A stretch of 41,853 nt of DNA from Flavobacteriaceae bacterium (GCA_947373225.1 CANBWX010000014.1:1-41853), one strand, 5' to 3'; positions 17,332-26,345 are shown, numbered from the stretch's first letter. A program made the numbers and translations. The notes: generated by a model from the letters alone, not told the origin.

Positions 17332-18033
17332 ATGAGTTCCATATATCAAGATTTAAAACAGGAATGCTACGAAGCGAATATGCAATTAAACGCATTGGAT
17401 TTGGTGGTTTATACTTTTGGAAATGTAAGCGCAGTCGACAGGGAAAAAGGTGTTTTTGCCATAAAACCTAGCGGCGTTCCTTACGAGGATTTAAAAGCGG
17501 ATGATATTGTTATTGTGGATTTCGACAACAACATTATCGAAGGAACAAAACGTCCATCATCAGATACAAAAACACACGCTTTCTTGTATAAAAACTGGCC
17601 AAATATTGGCGGAATTGCGCATACACATGCAACTTATTCTGTGGCTTGGGCACAATCGCAACTTGATATTCCAATATTCGGAACTACACATGCAGATCAT
17701 TTAACTTCGGATATTCCTTGTGCTGCGCCAATGAGCGACACGCTTATCGAAGGAAATTATGAGCACAATACAGGAATTCAGATTTTGGATTGTTTCCAAG
17801 AAAAAAACCTTTCTTATGAAGAAGTAGAAATGATTTTGATAGGAAATCACGGTCCATTTGCTTGGGGAAAAAACGCAGCAAAAGCTGTTTATAATAGTAA
17901 AGTGCTGGAAGTAGTTGCAAAAATGGCTTATTTGACTTTGCAAATAAATCCGAACGCACCAAGATTAAAAGATTCATTAATAAAAAAACATTACGAACGC
18001 AAACACGGTAAAGATTCGTATTACGGACAGTAA
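17332..18033 (+). CDS. araD: L-ribulose-5-phosphate 4-epimerase
   Basis: Zinc-dependent class II aldolase-fold enzyme converting L-ribulose-5-phosphate to D-xylulose-5-phosphate, which then enters the pentose phosphate pathway. The 233-aa protein keeps the metal ligands H97 and H99 (AHTHATY) and H173 (GNHGPF). It also keeps the catalytic D122 (HADH) and a C-terminal Tyr (Y231 in the closing YYGQ). All are offset by two from the Escherichia coli numbering. It forms a tight pair with araB (12-nt gap). The 132-nt gap to araA contains repeat-like sequence. Confidence 0.95.
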   Translation: MSSIYQDLKQECYEANMQLNALDLVVYTFGNVSAVDREKGVFAIKPSGVPYEDLKADDIVIVDFDNNIIEGTKRPSSDTKTHAFLYKNWPNIGGIAHTHATYSVAWAQSQLDIPIFGTTHADHLTSDIPCAAPMSDTLIEGNYEHNTGIQILDCFQEKNLSYEEVEMILIGNHGPFAWGKNAAKAVYNSKVLEVVAKMAYLTLQINPNAPRLKDSLIKKHYERKHGKDSYYGQ

Positions 18034-18165
18034 AAGATTTTAGATTGCAGATTGCTTCGCCAGTTCGAGCAAAGCTCTCGGGTAACGATTTTTGATTTCA
18101 GATTTCGTAGCAGCTCAATTTAGACAATAAACGATTAAACAAATACACGAATAAACGATAAAGAC
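18034..18165. repeat. araD-araA spacer with repeat-like sequence
   Basis: The spacer is unusually GC-richer in its first half, with GCTTCGCC and CGAGCAAAGCTCTCG (a short imperfect hairpin). Alternating GATT-, CAGATT-type runs resemble decayed intergenic repeats. The second half has a 10-bp direct repeat AATAAACGAT at 18126-18135 and 18150-18159. No promoter or AraR-type dyad was recognised here, so araA is assumed to be read from araB. Confidence 0.4.
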
Positions 18166-19674
18166 ATGATAGATATAACTCAAAAAGAAATTTGGTTTGT
18201 AGTAGGAAGCCAAGAATTATACGGAGAAGAAACGCTACGGAAAGTTGCCGAACACTCGCAACAAATCGCAAAAGGAATTGATGCTTCATCGCATATACCG
18301 GTAAAAATCGTGTATAAAGATGTGGTAAAATCACCAAATCAAATTACAAATGTATGTTTAGAAGCGAATTCGAACAAAAACTGTATTGGTATTGTGGCTT
18401 GGATGCATACTTTTTCGCCAGCCAAAATGTGGATTGGTGGATTGAGTATTCTAAAAAAACCATTGTGTCATTTGCACACTCAATTCAATGCTGAAATTCC
18501 ATGGGCTTCAATGGATATGGATTTTATGAACTTAAATCAATCGGCTCACGGAGATAGAGAATTTGGATTCATCATGTCAAGAATGCGCAAAAAACGTAAA
18601 GTTATTGTAGGACATTGGGAAGACGAGAGAGTTCAGAAAAAATTAGGAATCTGGTCAAGAGTAGTCCTTGGATGGGATGAATTACAACATTTAAAAGTAG
18701 CCAGAATTGGCGATAATATGCGAGAGGTCGCAGTGACTGAAGGAGATAAAGTCGAAGCCCAGATCCGTTTTGGTTTTTCGGTTAACGGTTTCGACTCTTC
18801 CGATGTTACTAAAAAAATTGCTAAAGTTACAGATGCTGAAATAAGTAAACTTGTTGAAGTATATGAAGCATCTTATACTTTGGCCCCAGCTTTACAAAAA
18901 GGTGGCGCACAAAGAGCTTCATTAGAAGAAGCTGCAAAAATAGAATTAGGATTGAGAGCTTTCCTTGAAGAAGGCGAATTTGGTGCTTTCACGGACACTT
19001 TCGAAAATCTTGGTTCATTAAAACAACTTCCTGGAATAGCAGTTCAACGCCTTATGGCTGACGGTTACGGTTTTGGTGGTGAAGGCGATTGGAAAACTGC
19101 CGCAATGCTTAGAGCCATGAAAGTGATGAATGTAGGTCTTGAAGGAGGAACTTCTTTCATGGAAGATTACACCTACCATTTTACACCACAAAAATCGTAT
19201 GTTTTAGGTTCACACATGTTAGAAATTTGTCCAACAATTGCCGACGCAAAACCTTCTTGTGAAGTTCACCCACTAGGTATTGGAGGAAAAGAAGATCCTG
19301 TTCGATTGGTATTTAATTCTCCTGCCGGAAACGCAATCAATGCCTCTTTAGTAGATATGGGAAATAGATTTAGATTGATTGTAAACGAAGTAGAAGCCGT
19401 GGCTCCTATGGCCGATTTACCAAAACTTCCTGTGGCACGTGTGCTTTGGGATTGTAAACCGAACTTGGATATTGCTGCAACTTCATGGATTTTGGCCGGT
19501 GGAGCGCATCATACCGTATACAGTCAAGGCCTTACTACTGAATATATGGAAGATTTTGCCGATATTGCAGGGATTGAATTACTCGTTATTGATGAAAAAA
19601 CTACCATCAGAGAATTTAAAGATAAAATAAATGCAAATGAAGCGTACTTTCATTTGTTTCAGCACGGTCTATAA
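18166..19674 (+). CDS. araA: L-arabinose isomerase
   Basis: Converts L-arabinose to L-ribulose, the first intracellular step, using Mn2+. The 502-aa protein aligns almost without gaps to the Escherichia coli enzyme in the catalytic region. The metal ligands and active-site residues fall at the same numbers: E306 (GGEGDWK), E333 (FMEDYTYHF), H350 (GSHMLE), plus the final His pair H448/H449 (GGAHHT). Length is standard. It is third in the araBDA order, 132 nt after araD and 22 nt before the epimerase gene. Confidence 0.97.
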   Translation: MIDITQKEIWFVVGSQELYGEETLRKVAEHSQQIAKGIDASSHIPVKIVYKDVVKSPNQITNVCLEANSNKNCIGIVAWMHTFSPAKMWIGGLSILKKPLCHLHTQFNAEIPWASMDMDFMNLNQSAHGDREFGFIMSRMRKKRKVIVGHWEDERVQKKLGIWSRVVLGWDELQHLKVARIGDNMREVAVTEGDKVEAQIRFGFSVNGFDSSDVTKKIAKVTDAEISKLVEVYEASYTLAPALQKGGAQRASLEEAAKIELGLRAFLEEGEFGAFTDTFENLGSLKQLPGIAVQRLMADGYGFGGEGDWKTAAMLRAMKVMNVGLEGGTSFMEDYTYHFTPQKSYVLGSHMLEICPTIADAKPSCEVHPLGIGGKEDPVRLVFNSPAGNAINASLVDMGNRFRLIVNEVEAVAPMADLPKLPVARVLWDCKPNLDIAATSWILAGGAHHTVYSQGLTTEYMEDFADIAGIELLVIDEKTTIREFKDKINANEAYFHLFQHGL

Positions 19675-19696
19675 ATAACTAAAAAACCAATTAATT

Positions 19697-20878
19697 ATGA
19701 ATGTATTAAAACGTTGCATTTATGGAATTTCCATAATAACTTTCGCCCTTGTTAACTTACAATGTAAAGGCAAACAAAAAGAGGAGAAAGAAGTAAATAG
19801 TACTCAAAAAACAGATAGCGTGTCTATAGAAAAAAAGGAATACGGAACGACTCCTGCGGGACAAAAAGTGGCTATTTATACCCTGAAAAACCAAAAAGGG
19901 ATGGAAGTAAATATCATGACTTATGGTGGAATTATTACTTCATTAAAAGTGCCTAACAAAGCAGGTGTTTCGGAAGATGTTGTAATTGGTTTTAACAATC
20001 TAGAGCAATATACTAAAGCAAATCCTTATTTTGGAGCTCTTATCGGAAGATATGGTAACCGTATTGCAAAAGGTAAATTTACTTTGGACGGAAAAGAATA
20101 TTCATTGGCAATCAACAATGCACCAAATGCTTTGCACGGTGGACCAGAAGGTTTTCACAGAGTAATTTGGACAGCTGAAGAAGCTAAAGGTGGCGATGTT
20201 GCAACATTGAAATTGAAGTATTTGAGCAAAGACATGGAAGAAGGCTACCCAGGAAACTTGACCGTTTTCGTAACTTATACACTCAAAAATGACAATTCAT
20301 TAGACGTACTTTACGAAGCAACAACCGATAAGAAAACGGTTCTAAACTTAACTCAACATTCTTATTTTAACTTGTCAGCTGATTTTACAAAACCAATTTT
20401 AGACCATCAAATTACGATTGATGCCGATAAATTAGTTCCTATTGCAGCGACACTTATCCCAACTGGTAAATTGACGGATGTAACCAATACACCTTTCGAT
20501 TTTAGAAAACCAAAAACTGTTGGAAAAGACATCGAAGCCAAAGACGAACAATTGAAAAACGGATTAGGTTATGACCATTGTTGGGTTTTGAATAAACAAG
20601 ACAAAGAAGATCGTTTTGCAGCATCTGCTTACGAACCAACAAGCGGAAGATTACTTGAAGTTTATACCGATCAACCGGGAATTCAATTTTATTCTGGAAA
20701 CTTCTTAGATGGCACTTTGCCAATGAGAAAAGGTGGAACTTATGCGCGTAGAACTGGTTTTTGTTTAGAAACACAGCATTATCCAGATTCACCAAATCAG
20801 AAAGATTTTCCAACAACGGTTTTAAATCCTGGAGAGCATTACAAAACAAAAACAACGTTTAAATTCTCTGTAAAATAA
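19697..20878 (+). CDS. galM: Aldose 1-epimerase, exported
   Basis: Interconverts the alpha and beta anomers of aldoses such as arabinose or galactose, supplying the anomer used downstream. The 393-aa protein has the mutarotase active site: H147 (LHGGPEGFH), H221 (QHSYFN) and E358 (CLETQHYPD). The spacing of the two His matches the Lactococcus enzyme. A hydrophobic leader followed by Cys23 and a Lys/Glu-rich stretch suggests an exported protein, possibly a lipoprotein, although the lipobox (NLQC) is atypical. It would therefore act on sugars freed in the periplasm, even though its gene is grouped with cytoplasmic araBDA. A strong terminator follows about 90 nt downstream. Confidence 0.92.
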   Translation: MNVLKRCIYGISIITFALVNLQCKGKQKEEKEVNSTQKTDSVSIEKKEYGTTPAGQKVAIYTLKNQKGMEVNIMTYGGIITSLKVPNKAGVSEDVVIGFNNLEQYTKANPYFGALIGRYGNRIAKGKFTLDGKEYSLAINNAPNALHGGPEGFHRVIWTAEEAKGGDVATLKLKYLSKDMEEGYPGNLTVFVTYTLKNDNSLDVLYEATTDKKTVLNLTQHSYFNLSADFTKPILDHQITIDADKLVPIAATLIPTGKLTDVTNTPFDFRKPKTVGKDIEAKDEQLKNGLGYDHCWVLNKQDKEDRFAASAYEPTSGRLLEVYTDQPGIQFYSGNFLDGTLPMRKGGTYARRTGFCLETQHYPDSPNQKDFPTTVLNPGEHYKTKTTFKFSVK

Positions 20879-20966
20879 TACAACGAACACTAAACGCCTT
20901 CGAGGCAAACTAGTCGCTGAATGATTTAAAATGGGTTTGGTTTTTTAAATTAATTTAGTAGTTCGT

Positions 20967-20998
20967 AACCCTGAAAGTTCATTCTTTCAGGGTTTTTT
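20967..20998 (+). terminator. Terminator of the araBDA-galM unit
   Basis: AACCCTGAAAG (20967-20977) and CTTTCAGGGTT (20984-20994) form a perfect 11-bp stem with a 6-nt loop, followed by TTTT. Confidence 0.9.
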
Positions 20999-21227
20999 AT
21001 TGGATAAAATGGTACGTAGAAGAGATTGATTAATAACGAATTTATAGAATTTAAAATTGACATTTATAAATCTATTCAAACGTTTAATCTCTTTAGGTCT
21101 AATTCCTCGAAGCTCAGCTTCGTTTTCTTTTTTTGTCACAGATTTTCAGTTTGTGTAAATCGTGTTAACTTTACCAATACCTCATGAGCTCTGCCCCGAG
21201 GTAGTTTATTTCTAATTAAAAAAACAA
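20999..21227. other. Spacer between convergent galM and GH97 units
   Basis: No gene is visible in the region between the two terminators. It contains a small terminator-like hairpin CGAAG-CTCAG-CTTCG followed by a T-rich run (21108-21136), and text such as CACAGATTTTCAG that resembles intergenic repeats. Confidence 0.35.
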
Positions 21228-21272
21228 ATTCCACCTTTTTCAATAGAAAGAATCTTTGAAAAAAAGTGGAAT
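21228..21272 (-). terminator. Terminator-like hairpin downstream of GH97
   Basis: ATTCCAC plus TTTTTCAA on one side pairs with TTGAAAAA plus GTGGAAT on the other, with small bulges and a loop of about 12 nt. On the minus strand it is followed by ATTTG and a run of seven T. It lies 30 nt beyond the GH97 stop codon. Confidence 0.65.
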
Positions 21273-21302
21273 GAGTGTTGGTAAAGACTTCTATTTATAA
21301 GA

Positions 21303-23222
21303 TTAAATTTTGATTACGAATCCGCCATAAGGTTTCATTTTGACTTTCAGTTTATTGCCTTTCGAAACATCTGTTTGTGTAAAACCATTCTCGTTTTCGT
21401 CAATAATAAATCCCGTTGTATTGGTTACAAAAGACAAATCAATTTCAACTTCTTTGGCAGTATTTTCACCATTTATTCCAACAATATGCCAAACATTATC
21501 TTTTTTTCTAGCCATAATAATATACTTTCCAGGATAACCATCAATAAATTTTGAATCATCCCAATTCGTTGGAATATCCTTTAAATAATCGACTACATAA
21601 GTAGGCATTTTTGCCATTCCTTCCGGAATTTCTGCAATGTGTTGAATCCCTGACAAGAACAAAACCGGCAATGCTAATTCGAATGCTGGAGTCGTTCTTC
21701 GGTTTATATTCGGAATCCTATCTAAAACCATCGGAGTAAAATCCATTGGGTCAAAAACATTCCGAGTAAATGGAATTATACTGCAATGTGAAGGCTCTAA
21801 ATCAGCAACTTCTTGGGTAAAAGTGATATACTCCTCGCCTTTTATAGCCTCAGTCGTCAATAAATTGGGATACGTTCGTTGCCAACCTCTTGGCAAAGTG
21901 GCACCATGAAAATTGATTAATAATTTATGGGCTGCTGCATCTTTCAGCATGGCATGATAATAGGCAATCATTGATTGTCCGTCACCACCAAAAAAATCCA
22001 CTTTTACACCTGCAATACCCATTTCGTTCAATTTAGAAAACTCATTTTCTCGATCTTCATGAGTTATCAATTTACTTTTAGGCTCATAAACAGTGCTGTT
22101 CCAAGATCCAGATGAATTATACCAAGCTAGTAATTTTACGTTTTTATCTTTGGCGTAAGCCGCTAATTCTTTCATTTTATCGTAACCAATTCTTTTATTC
22201 CAATCGGCATCAATGAGGCAATAAGGCCAATTCATTTTCGAAGCATAATCAATAAATCGCAATGTTGTTTCGTAATTTACCGACTCATCTTTCAACAAAA
22301 CCCAACTCCAAGAAGCCAATCCGCTTTTGATAAAAGAAGTATCCATAGGAATTGCAGGCTCGGCCAGATCAGTTCCCAAGGTGCTTTCGGTGATTGTTTT
22401 TAAGGATCCAATGGCTATAATTCTCCAAGGCGTGTACCATGGCAATTGGGATTCCGGATTCAAAGCACCATTAGGAAAAATCTCTTCCTTTTGCGGAAAA
22501 GTAACTTGCATCGCTTTTGAAGTATCATTATAAACCAAATGGCTACCACAATAATTTACTGGTAAGCCGGACTCGGAAACTAATAACCAAGCGGAATTAG
22601 AATTAAATAAAGCAGGATAAACCCAACCTTGCCCAATCGCAGGTTTTGTGTTTACAGGAATCCCCATCGAATAATGTTCCTCGTAGGAAGGATTGGTTTC
22701 CATCCACCCCGTTTTTGCTTTTGACATGGGTTGCAACCAAGATTTTGCAGTAGTATCAAAATTATAAGTGGTTTTTTCTTCTACTATTTTTTTAATATCC
22801 GATGAAGTTTCAGGAAAATGGTACCGCAAAGCAATTCCATCATGAGATAATTGAAAAATAATATCGATTAAATTCCCTTTACTATTTTGCAAATGAACCG
22901 TATATTGATTTGCTGAATAGCTGATGTTTTTACGCTTTCCTTGAAACATGGAATACGTCGATTTTACTGGTTTTGGTTCTGAAACCTGTATAATTTTTAA
23001 ATTGGTATAAAAATCAGCATCTTCTCTTATTATTCCAAGTTCCGAATCATTCATCACCAATTTGTCTTTATAAAAAACTTTATAAATTGGAGTATTATTT
23101 TGGTTTAAACTAAATTCTATTTTAATCGATTTGTTGGCATTTACAAATAAATAATCATTCTTTTTTTCGACGAATGACGATAACAATAAGCTCAATACAA
23201 CCAGTACAACTATTTTTCTCAT
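21303..23222 (-). CDS. GH97 glycosidase, retaining subtype
   Basis: Probable periplasmic alpha-galactosidase or beta-L-arabinopyranosidase that removes capping sugars from arabinan or arabinogalactan side chains. The 639-aa protein has a signal peptide, an N-terminal GH97 beta-sandwich (about 25-275), the catalytic barrel (about 280-560) and a C-terminal beta-domain. D409 in GVKVDFFGG sits where the retaining GH97 enzymes have their nucleophile. SusB-type inverting alpha-glucosidases lack it, so an alpha-glucosidase call would be wrong. The gene stands alone on the minus strand, but its promoter carries the same operator as the arabinose genes, which ties it to that pathway. Its exact sugar is unproven. 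Confidence 0.87.
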   Translation of the reverse strand: MRKIVVLVVLSLLLSSFVEKKNDYLFVNANKSIKIEFSLNQNNTPIYKVFYKDKLVMNDSELGIIREDADFYTNLKIIQVSEPKPVKSTYSMFQGKRKNISYSANQYTVHLQNSKGNLIDIIFQLSHDGIALRYHFPETSSDIKKIVEEKTTYNFDTTAKSWLQPMSKAKTGWMETNPSYEEHYSMGIPVNTKPAIGQGWVYPALFNSNSAWLLVSESGLPVNYCGSHLVYNDTSKAMQVTFPQKEEIFPNGALNPESQLPWYTPWRIIAIGSLKTITESTLGTDLAEPAIPMDTSFIKSGLASWSWVLLKDESVNYETTLRFIDYASKMNWPYCLIDADWNKRIGYDKMKELAAYAKDKNVKLLAWYNSSGSWNSTVYEPKSKLITHEDRENEFSKLNEMGIAGVKVDFFGGDGQSMIAYYHAMLKDAAAHKLLINFHGATLPRGWQRTYPNLLTTEAIKGEEYITFTQEVADLEPSHCSIIPFTRNVFDPMDFTPMVLDRIPNINRRTTPAFELALPVLFLSGIQHIAEIPEGMAKMPTYVVDYLKDIPTNWDDSKFIDGYPGKYIIMARKKDNVWHIVGINGENTAKEVEIDLSFVTNTTGFIIDENENGFTQTDVSKGNKLKVKMKPYGGFVIKI

Positions 23223-23225
23223 AAT

Positions 23226-23246
23226 AAAGTGTTTAATTTACACTTA
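23226..23246. promoter_or_regulatory. Putative AraR operator at GH97
   Basis: AAAGTGT-N7-ACACTTA starts 4 nt upstream of the GH97 start codon and directly abuts its -7 box. A bound repressor would block both promoter clearance and the start region. Confidence 0.72.
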
Positions 23247-23254
23247 CAAACTTA
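23247..23254 (-). promoter_or_regulatory. GH97 promoter -7 box
   Basis: On the minus strand TAAGTTTG is a perfect TAnnTTTG. No convincing TTG was found at the usual distance, which suggests a weak basal promoter. Confidence 0.5.
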
Positions 23255-23382
23255 CGAAAAAGAATTTATTATCTAAGTTACTGAATAAAAATAGTACTAT
23301 ACAATGAATTACAGAAATTTACAAATCACAAACCTGTAATTCCTCCATAATTATAAATATAAAATTGTTTAAAATAAAATTG

Positions 23383-23411
23383 TTGGCATACTAATAATTT
23401 AGTTATATTTG
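23383..23411 (+). promoter_or_regulatory. tkt-tal promoter
   Basis: Perfect -7 box TATATTTG (23404-23411) with TTG (23383-23385) 18 nt upstream. The operator begins at 23412, the adjacent base. The leader to the tkt start codon is roughly 80 nt. Confidence 0.65.
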
Positions 23412-23432
23412 TAAATGTATTTTTTACACTTA
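23412..23432. promoter_or_regulatory. Putative AraR operator at tkt
   Basis: TAAATGT-N7-ACACTTA, immediately downstream of the -7 box. It has the same half-sites as the distal susC operator. Together with the GH97 copy it makes the divergent GH97/tkt intergenic region doubly controlled. Confidence 0.72.
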
Positions 23433-23497
23433 TTAATTATTCAAGACTTGAAAATGATAATTTATATTTAAGTCTGACAACAAAATTTATAATAAAC

Positions 23498-25537
23498 ATG
23501 AATAAAAAAATTGACGAATTATCTGCAGATAATATAAGAGCGCTCGCCATTTCGATGGTAGAAAAAGCAAATTCAGGACACCCAGGGGGTGCAATGGGTG
23601 GTGCCGATTTCATGCACATTTTGTACACGGAATACATGAATTTTGATCCAACAGAAATGGATTGGTCGTTTAGAGATCGATTCTTTATGGATGCAGGACA
23701 TTTATCGGCATTGATGTATGCACAATATTATTTGCTGGGAAATTTCGAAAAGGAAGATGTCCGAAATTTTAGACAATGGGATTCTGTAACTCCAGGTCAC
23801 CCAGAATTAGACGTTCTTAGAGGTATCGAAAACACATCTGGTCCATTGGGACAAGGGCATACTATGGGAGTTGGTGCAGCAATTGCCGCCAAGTTTCTTG
23901 ATGCTAGATTCGAAGGTCTTTTCGATCATAAAATATATGGTTTCATCACCGATGGTGGCGTTCAAGAAGAAATTTCACAAGGTGCAGGCCGTATAGCAGG
24001 ACACTTGGGTTTGAACAATTTTATCCTGTTTTATGATTCTAATGATGTGCAACTTTCTTCCATGACCAATGAAGTAACTTCGGAAGATACGGCTATGAAA
24101 TATGAAGCTTGGGGATGGAAAGTAATCACCATCGACGGTCATAATCACGAGCAAATTAGAAAAGCTTTGGATGCTGCAAATGCAGAAACAGAGAAACCAA
24201 CTTTAATAATTGGAAAAACAATTATGGGAAAAGGTTGCGTTACCGCCAACGGATCTATGTATGAAGGCGAATGCGAATTGCACGGAAAACCTATTGGCGA
24301 CACCAAAGCAGATTACACAAAAACATTGATTAATTTAAGTGCAAATCCTGAAAATCCTTTCGATATTTACGAAGAAGTAGCCACTTATTACGCTGAAATT
24401 TTAGCAAAAAAAGTTGCGGATGCTGCAGCCAAAAAAAGCAAAATAGCAGTTTGGAAAACAGAAAATCCAGCGTTGACACAAAAAATGGATTTGTTCTTAT
24501 CCGGTAAATTACCAGAATTAGATTTAAGCAGCGTTATTCAAAAACCAAATGCAGCCACAAGAGATGCTTCATCGGCGGTACTCGCCTATTTGGCAGAAAA
24601 TGTGGAGAATATTATTGTTTCTTCGGCGGATTTATCCAATAGTGATAAGACCGATGGATTCCTTAAAAAATCTTCTGTTTTGCAAAAAAACGATTTCAGC
24701 GGAGCCTTTTTACAAGCTGGTGTTGCCGAACTTACCATGACATCAATAGCTAACGGAATTGCCCTTCACGGAGGTGTTATTCCTGTGGTGGCAACGTTTT
24801 TTGTGTTTTCGGATTATATGAAACCAGCCATTCGATTAGCTGCTATTCAAAAATTGGCTGTAAAATATGTTTGGACACACGATTCGTTTCGCGTGGGCGA
24901 AGATGGACCAACACACCAACCGATTGAGCAAGAAGCACAGATTCGTTTATTGGAAAAAGTAAAAAACCATTCCGGAAATCAGAGCTTTTTAGCTTTGCGT
25001 CCAGCCGATGCTATAGAAACTTCCGTGGCTTGGAATATGGCATTAAACAATACCAAAACTCCAACAGGTTTAATCCTTTCGAGACAAAATATTGCAGACA
25101 TTCCTGTTCAAAAAACTTCGAGATATCAAGAAGCGACCGAAGCTGAAAAAGGAGGCTATTTAGTGAAATCCACACATAATCCTGACATCACTTTAATCGC
25201 AAATGGTTCCGAAGTTTCGACACTTATAGCCGCTGCCACAATTTTGGAAAACGAAAAAAATCTAAAAATAAATGTAGCGTCAATTATATCCGAAGGTTTG
25301 TTTAAACAACAACCCAAAGCGTATCAAGAAAGTGTAATTCCGAGAGGAAAATTAGTTTTCGGACTTACTGCTGGTCTTCCCGTAAATCTTGAAGGATTAA
25401 TTGGTGATAGCGGAAAAATAGCTGGTTTAGACCATTTTGGGTATTCAGCACCGGCAAGTGTTTTGGATGAAAAATTTGGATTTACAAGTCAACATGTTTG
25501 CGAAGAAATCCTAAAATATATTGAAGAAAGTAATTAA
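23498..25537 (+). CDS. tkt: Transketolase
   Basis: Thiamine-diphosphate enzyme that transfers two-carbon units and consumes the xylulose-5-phosphate made by AraBAD. The 679-aa single-chain protein has the N-terminal GHPGGAMG motif (27-34). The TPP-binding segment is GFITDGGVQEEIS, in which the first Gly of the usual GDG is Thr. The pyrimidine-domain HDSFRVGEDGPTHQP motif and a C-terminal transketolase domain are present. Its promoter has an AraR-type operator, so this copy is probably an arabinose-induced paralogue and not the housekeeping enzyme. The transaldolase gene follows after 17 nt. Confidence 0.95.
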   Translation: MNKKIDELSADNIRALAISMVEKANSGHPGGAMGGADFMHILYTEYMNFDPTEMDWSFRDRFFMDAGHLSALMYAQYYLLGNFEKEDVRNFRQWDSVTPGHPELDVLRGIENTSGPLGQGHTMGVGAAIAAKFLDARFEGLFDHKIYGFITDGGVQEEISQGAGRIAGHLGLNNFILFYDSNDVQLSSMTNEVTSEDTAMKYEAWGWKVITIDGHNHEQIRKALDAANAETEKPTLIIGKTIMGKGCVTANGSMYEGECELHGKPIGDTKADYTKTLINLSANPENPFDIYEEVATYYAEILAKKVADAAAKKSKIAVWKTENPALTQKMDLFLSGKLPELDLSSVIQKPNAATRDASSAVLAYLAENVENIIVSSADLSNSDKTDGFLKKSSVLQKNDFSGAFLQAGVAELTMTSIANGIALHGGVIPVVATFFVFSDYMKPAIRLAAIQKLAVKYVWTHDSFRVGEDGPTHQPIEQEAQIRLLEKVKNHSGNQSFLALRPADAIETSVAWNMALNNTKTPTGLILSRQNIADIPVQKTSRYQEATEAEKGGYLVKSTHNPDITLIANGSEVSTLIAAATILENEKNLKINVASIISEGLFKQQPKAYQESVIPRGKLVFGLTAGLPVNLEGLIGDSGKIAGLDHFGYSAPASVLDEKFGFTSQHVCEEILKYIEESN

Positions 25538-25554
25538 CATTAAACAAATAAACT

Positions 25555-26211
25555 ATGAAATTTTTTATTGACACAGCAAATTTAAAAGACATAAAAGAAG
25601 CCAATAATCTAGGAATTCTAGACGGTGTAACCACCAATCCGTCGCTTATGGCGAAGGAAGGAATCACGGGAGCGGACAATATTATCGCGCATTATGTAAA
25701 AATTTGTGAACTTGTTGACGGAGATGTAAGTGCCGAGGTGATTTCGACAGACTTGGCCGGAATGATTGCCGAAGGAGAGAAGTTGGCCTCTTTACATCCG
25801 CAAATTGTAGTAAAAATTCCAATGATAAAAGAAGGAATAAAAGCCATAAAATACTTTTCGGATAAAGGAATAAGAACCAATTGTACTTTAGTTTTTTCGG
25901 CAGGTCAAGCACTTTTGGCTGCAAAAGCCGGAGCTACTTATGTTTCGCCTTTCATCGGAAGACTTGATGATATTTCTACAGATGGAATGGCTTTGATTGA
26001 AGAAATCAGACTGATTTATGACAATTACGGTTACGAAACACAGATTTTGGCTGCATCTGTTCGTCACGTCATGCATATTATCAATTGTGCAAAAATTGGT
26101 GCCGATGTAATCACTGGTCCTTTGAGCGCAATTGAAGGTTTGCTAAAACATCCTCTTACTGACATTGGTTTGGCTACATTTTTAGCGGATTACCAAAAAG
26201 GGAATAGCTAA
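25555..26211 (+). CDS. tal: TalC/FSA-type transaldolase
   Basis: Small transaldolase-family enzyme completing the non-oxidative pentose phosphate route next to transketolase. The 218-aa protein starts FFIDTAN, has the VTTNPSL motif (25-31) and the Schiff-base lysine K87 in VVKIPM. Later segments [11 protein letters not shown] and ILAASVRH are typical of the family. Length fits the MipB/TalC group rather than the long TalB group. Fructose-6-phosphate aldolase activity is the main alternative and cannot be excluded by eye. Co-transcription with tkt favours transaldolase. Confidence 0.88.
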   Translation: MKFFIDTANLKDIKEANNLGILDGVTTNPSLMAKEGITGADNIIAHYVKICELVDGDVSAEVISTDLAGMIAEGEKLASLHPQIVVKIPMIKEGIKAIKYFSDKGIRTNCTLVFSAGQALLAAKAGATYVSPFIGRLDDISTDGMALIEEIRLIYDNYGYETQILAASVRHVMHIINCAKIGADVITGPLSAIEGLLKHPLTDIGLATFLADYQKGNS

Positions 26212-26230
26212 ATTACAATTTCCATTAATA

Positions 26231-26262
26231 AAAAAAGGGCTTTTATTAAAAGCCCTTTTTTT
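26231..26262. terminator. Bidirectional terminator between tal and TonB receptor
   Basis: AAAAAAGGGCTTTT (26231-26244) and AAAAGCCCTTTTTT (26248-26261) form a 14-bp stem with T runs usable on both strands. It sits between convergent genes. Confidence 0.9.
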
Positions 26263-26345
26263 ATGGCATTATTTTGTCTCTATTTCACCATTATTTATAA
26301 TGAAAATAGAAGATACAGAATTTAAAATGAATCCTTATAAAATTC

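Noticed and set aside
20450..20456. ACACTTA half-site within galM
   Set aside because: No matching left half-site at the 7-nt spacing. It is in coding sequence.
20502..20855. 117-codon minus-strand open frame
   Set aside because: Antisense shadow of galM, whose active-site residues are intact.
25220..25226. ACACTTA half-site within tkt
   Set aside because: No matching left half-site at the required spacing, so it is not counted as an operator.
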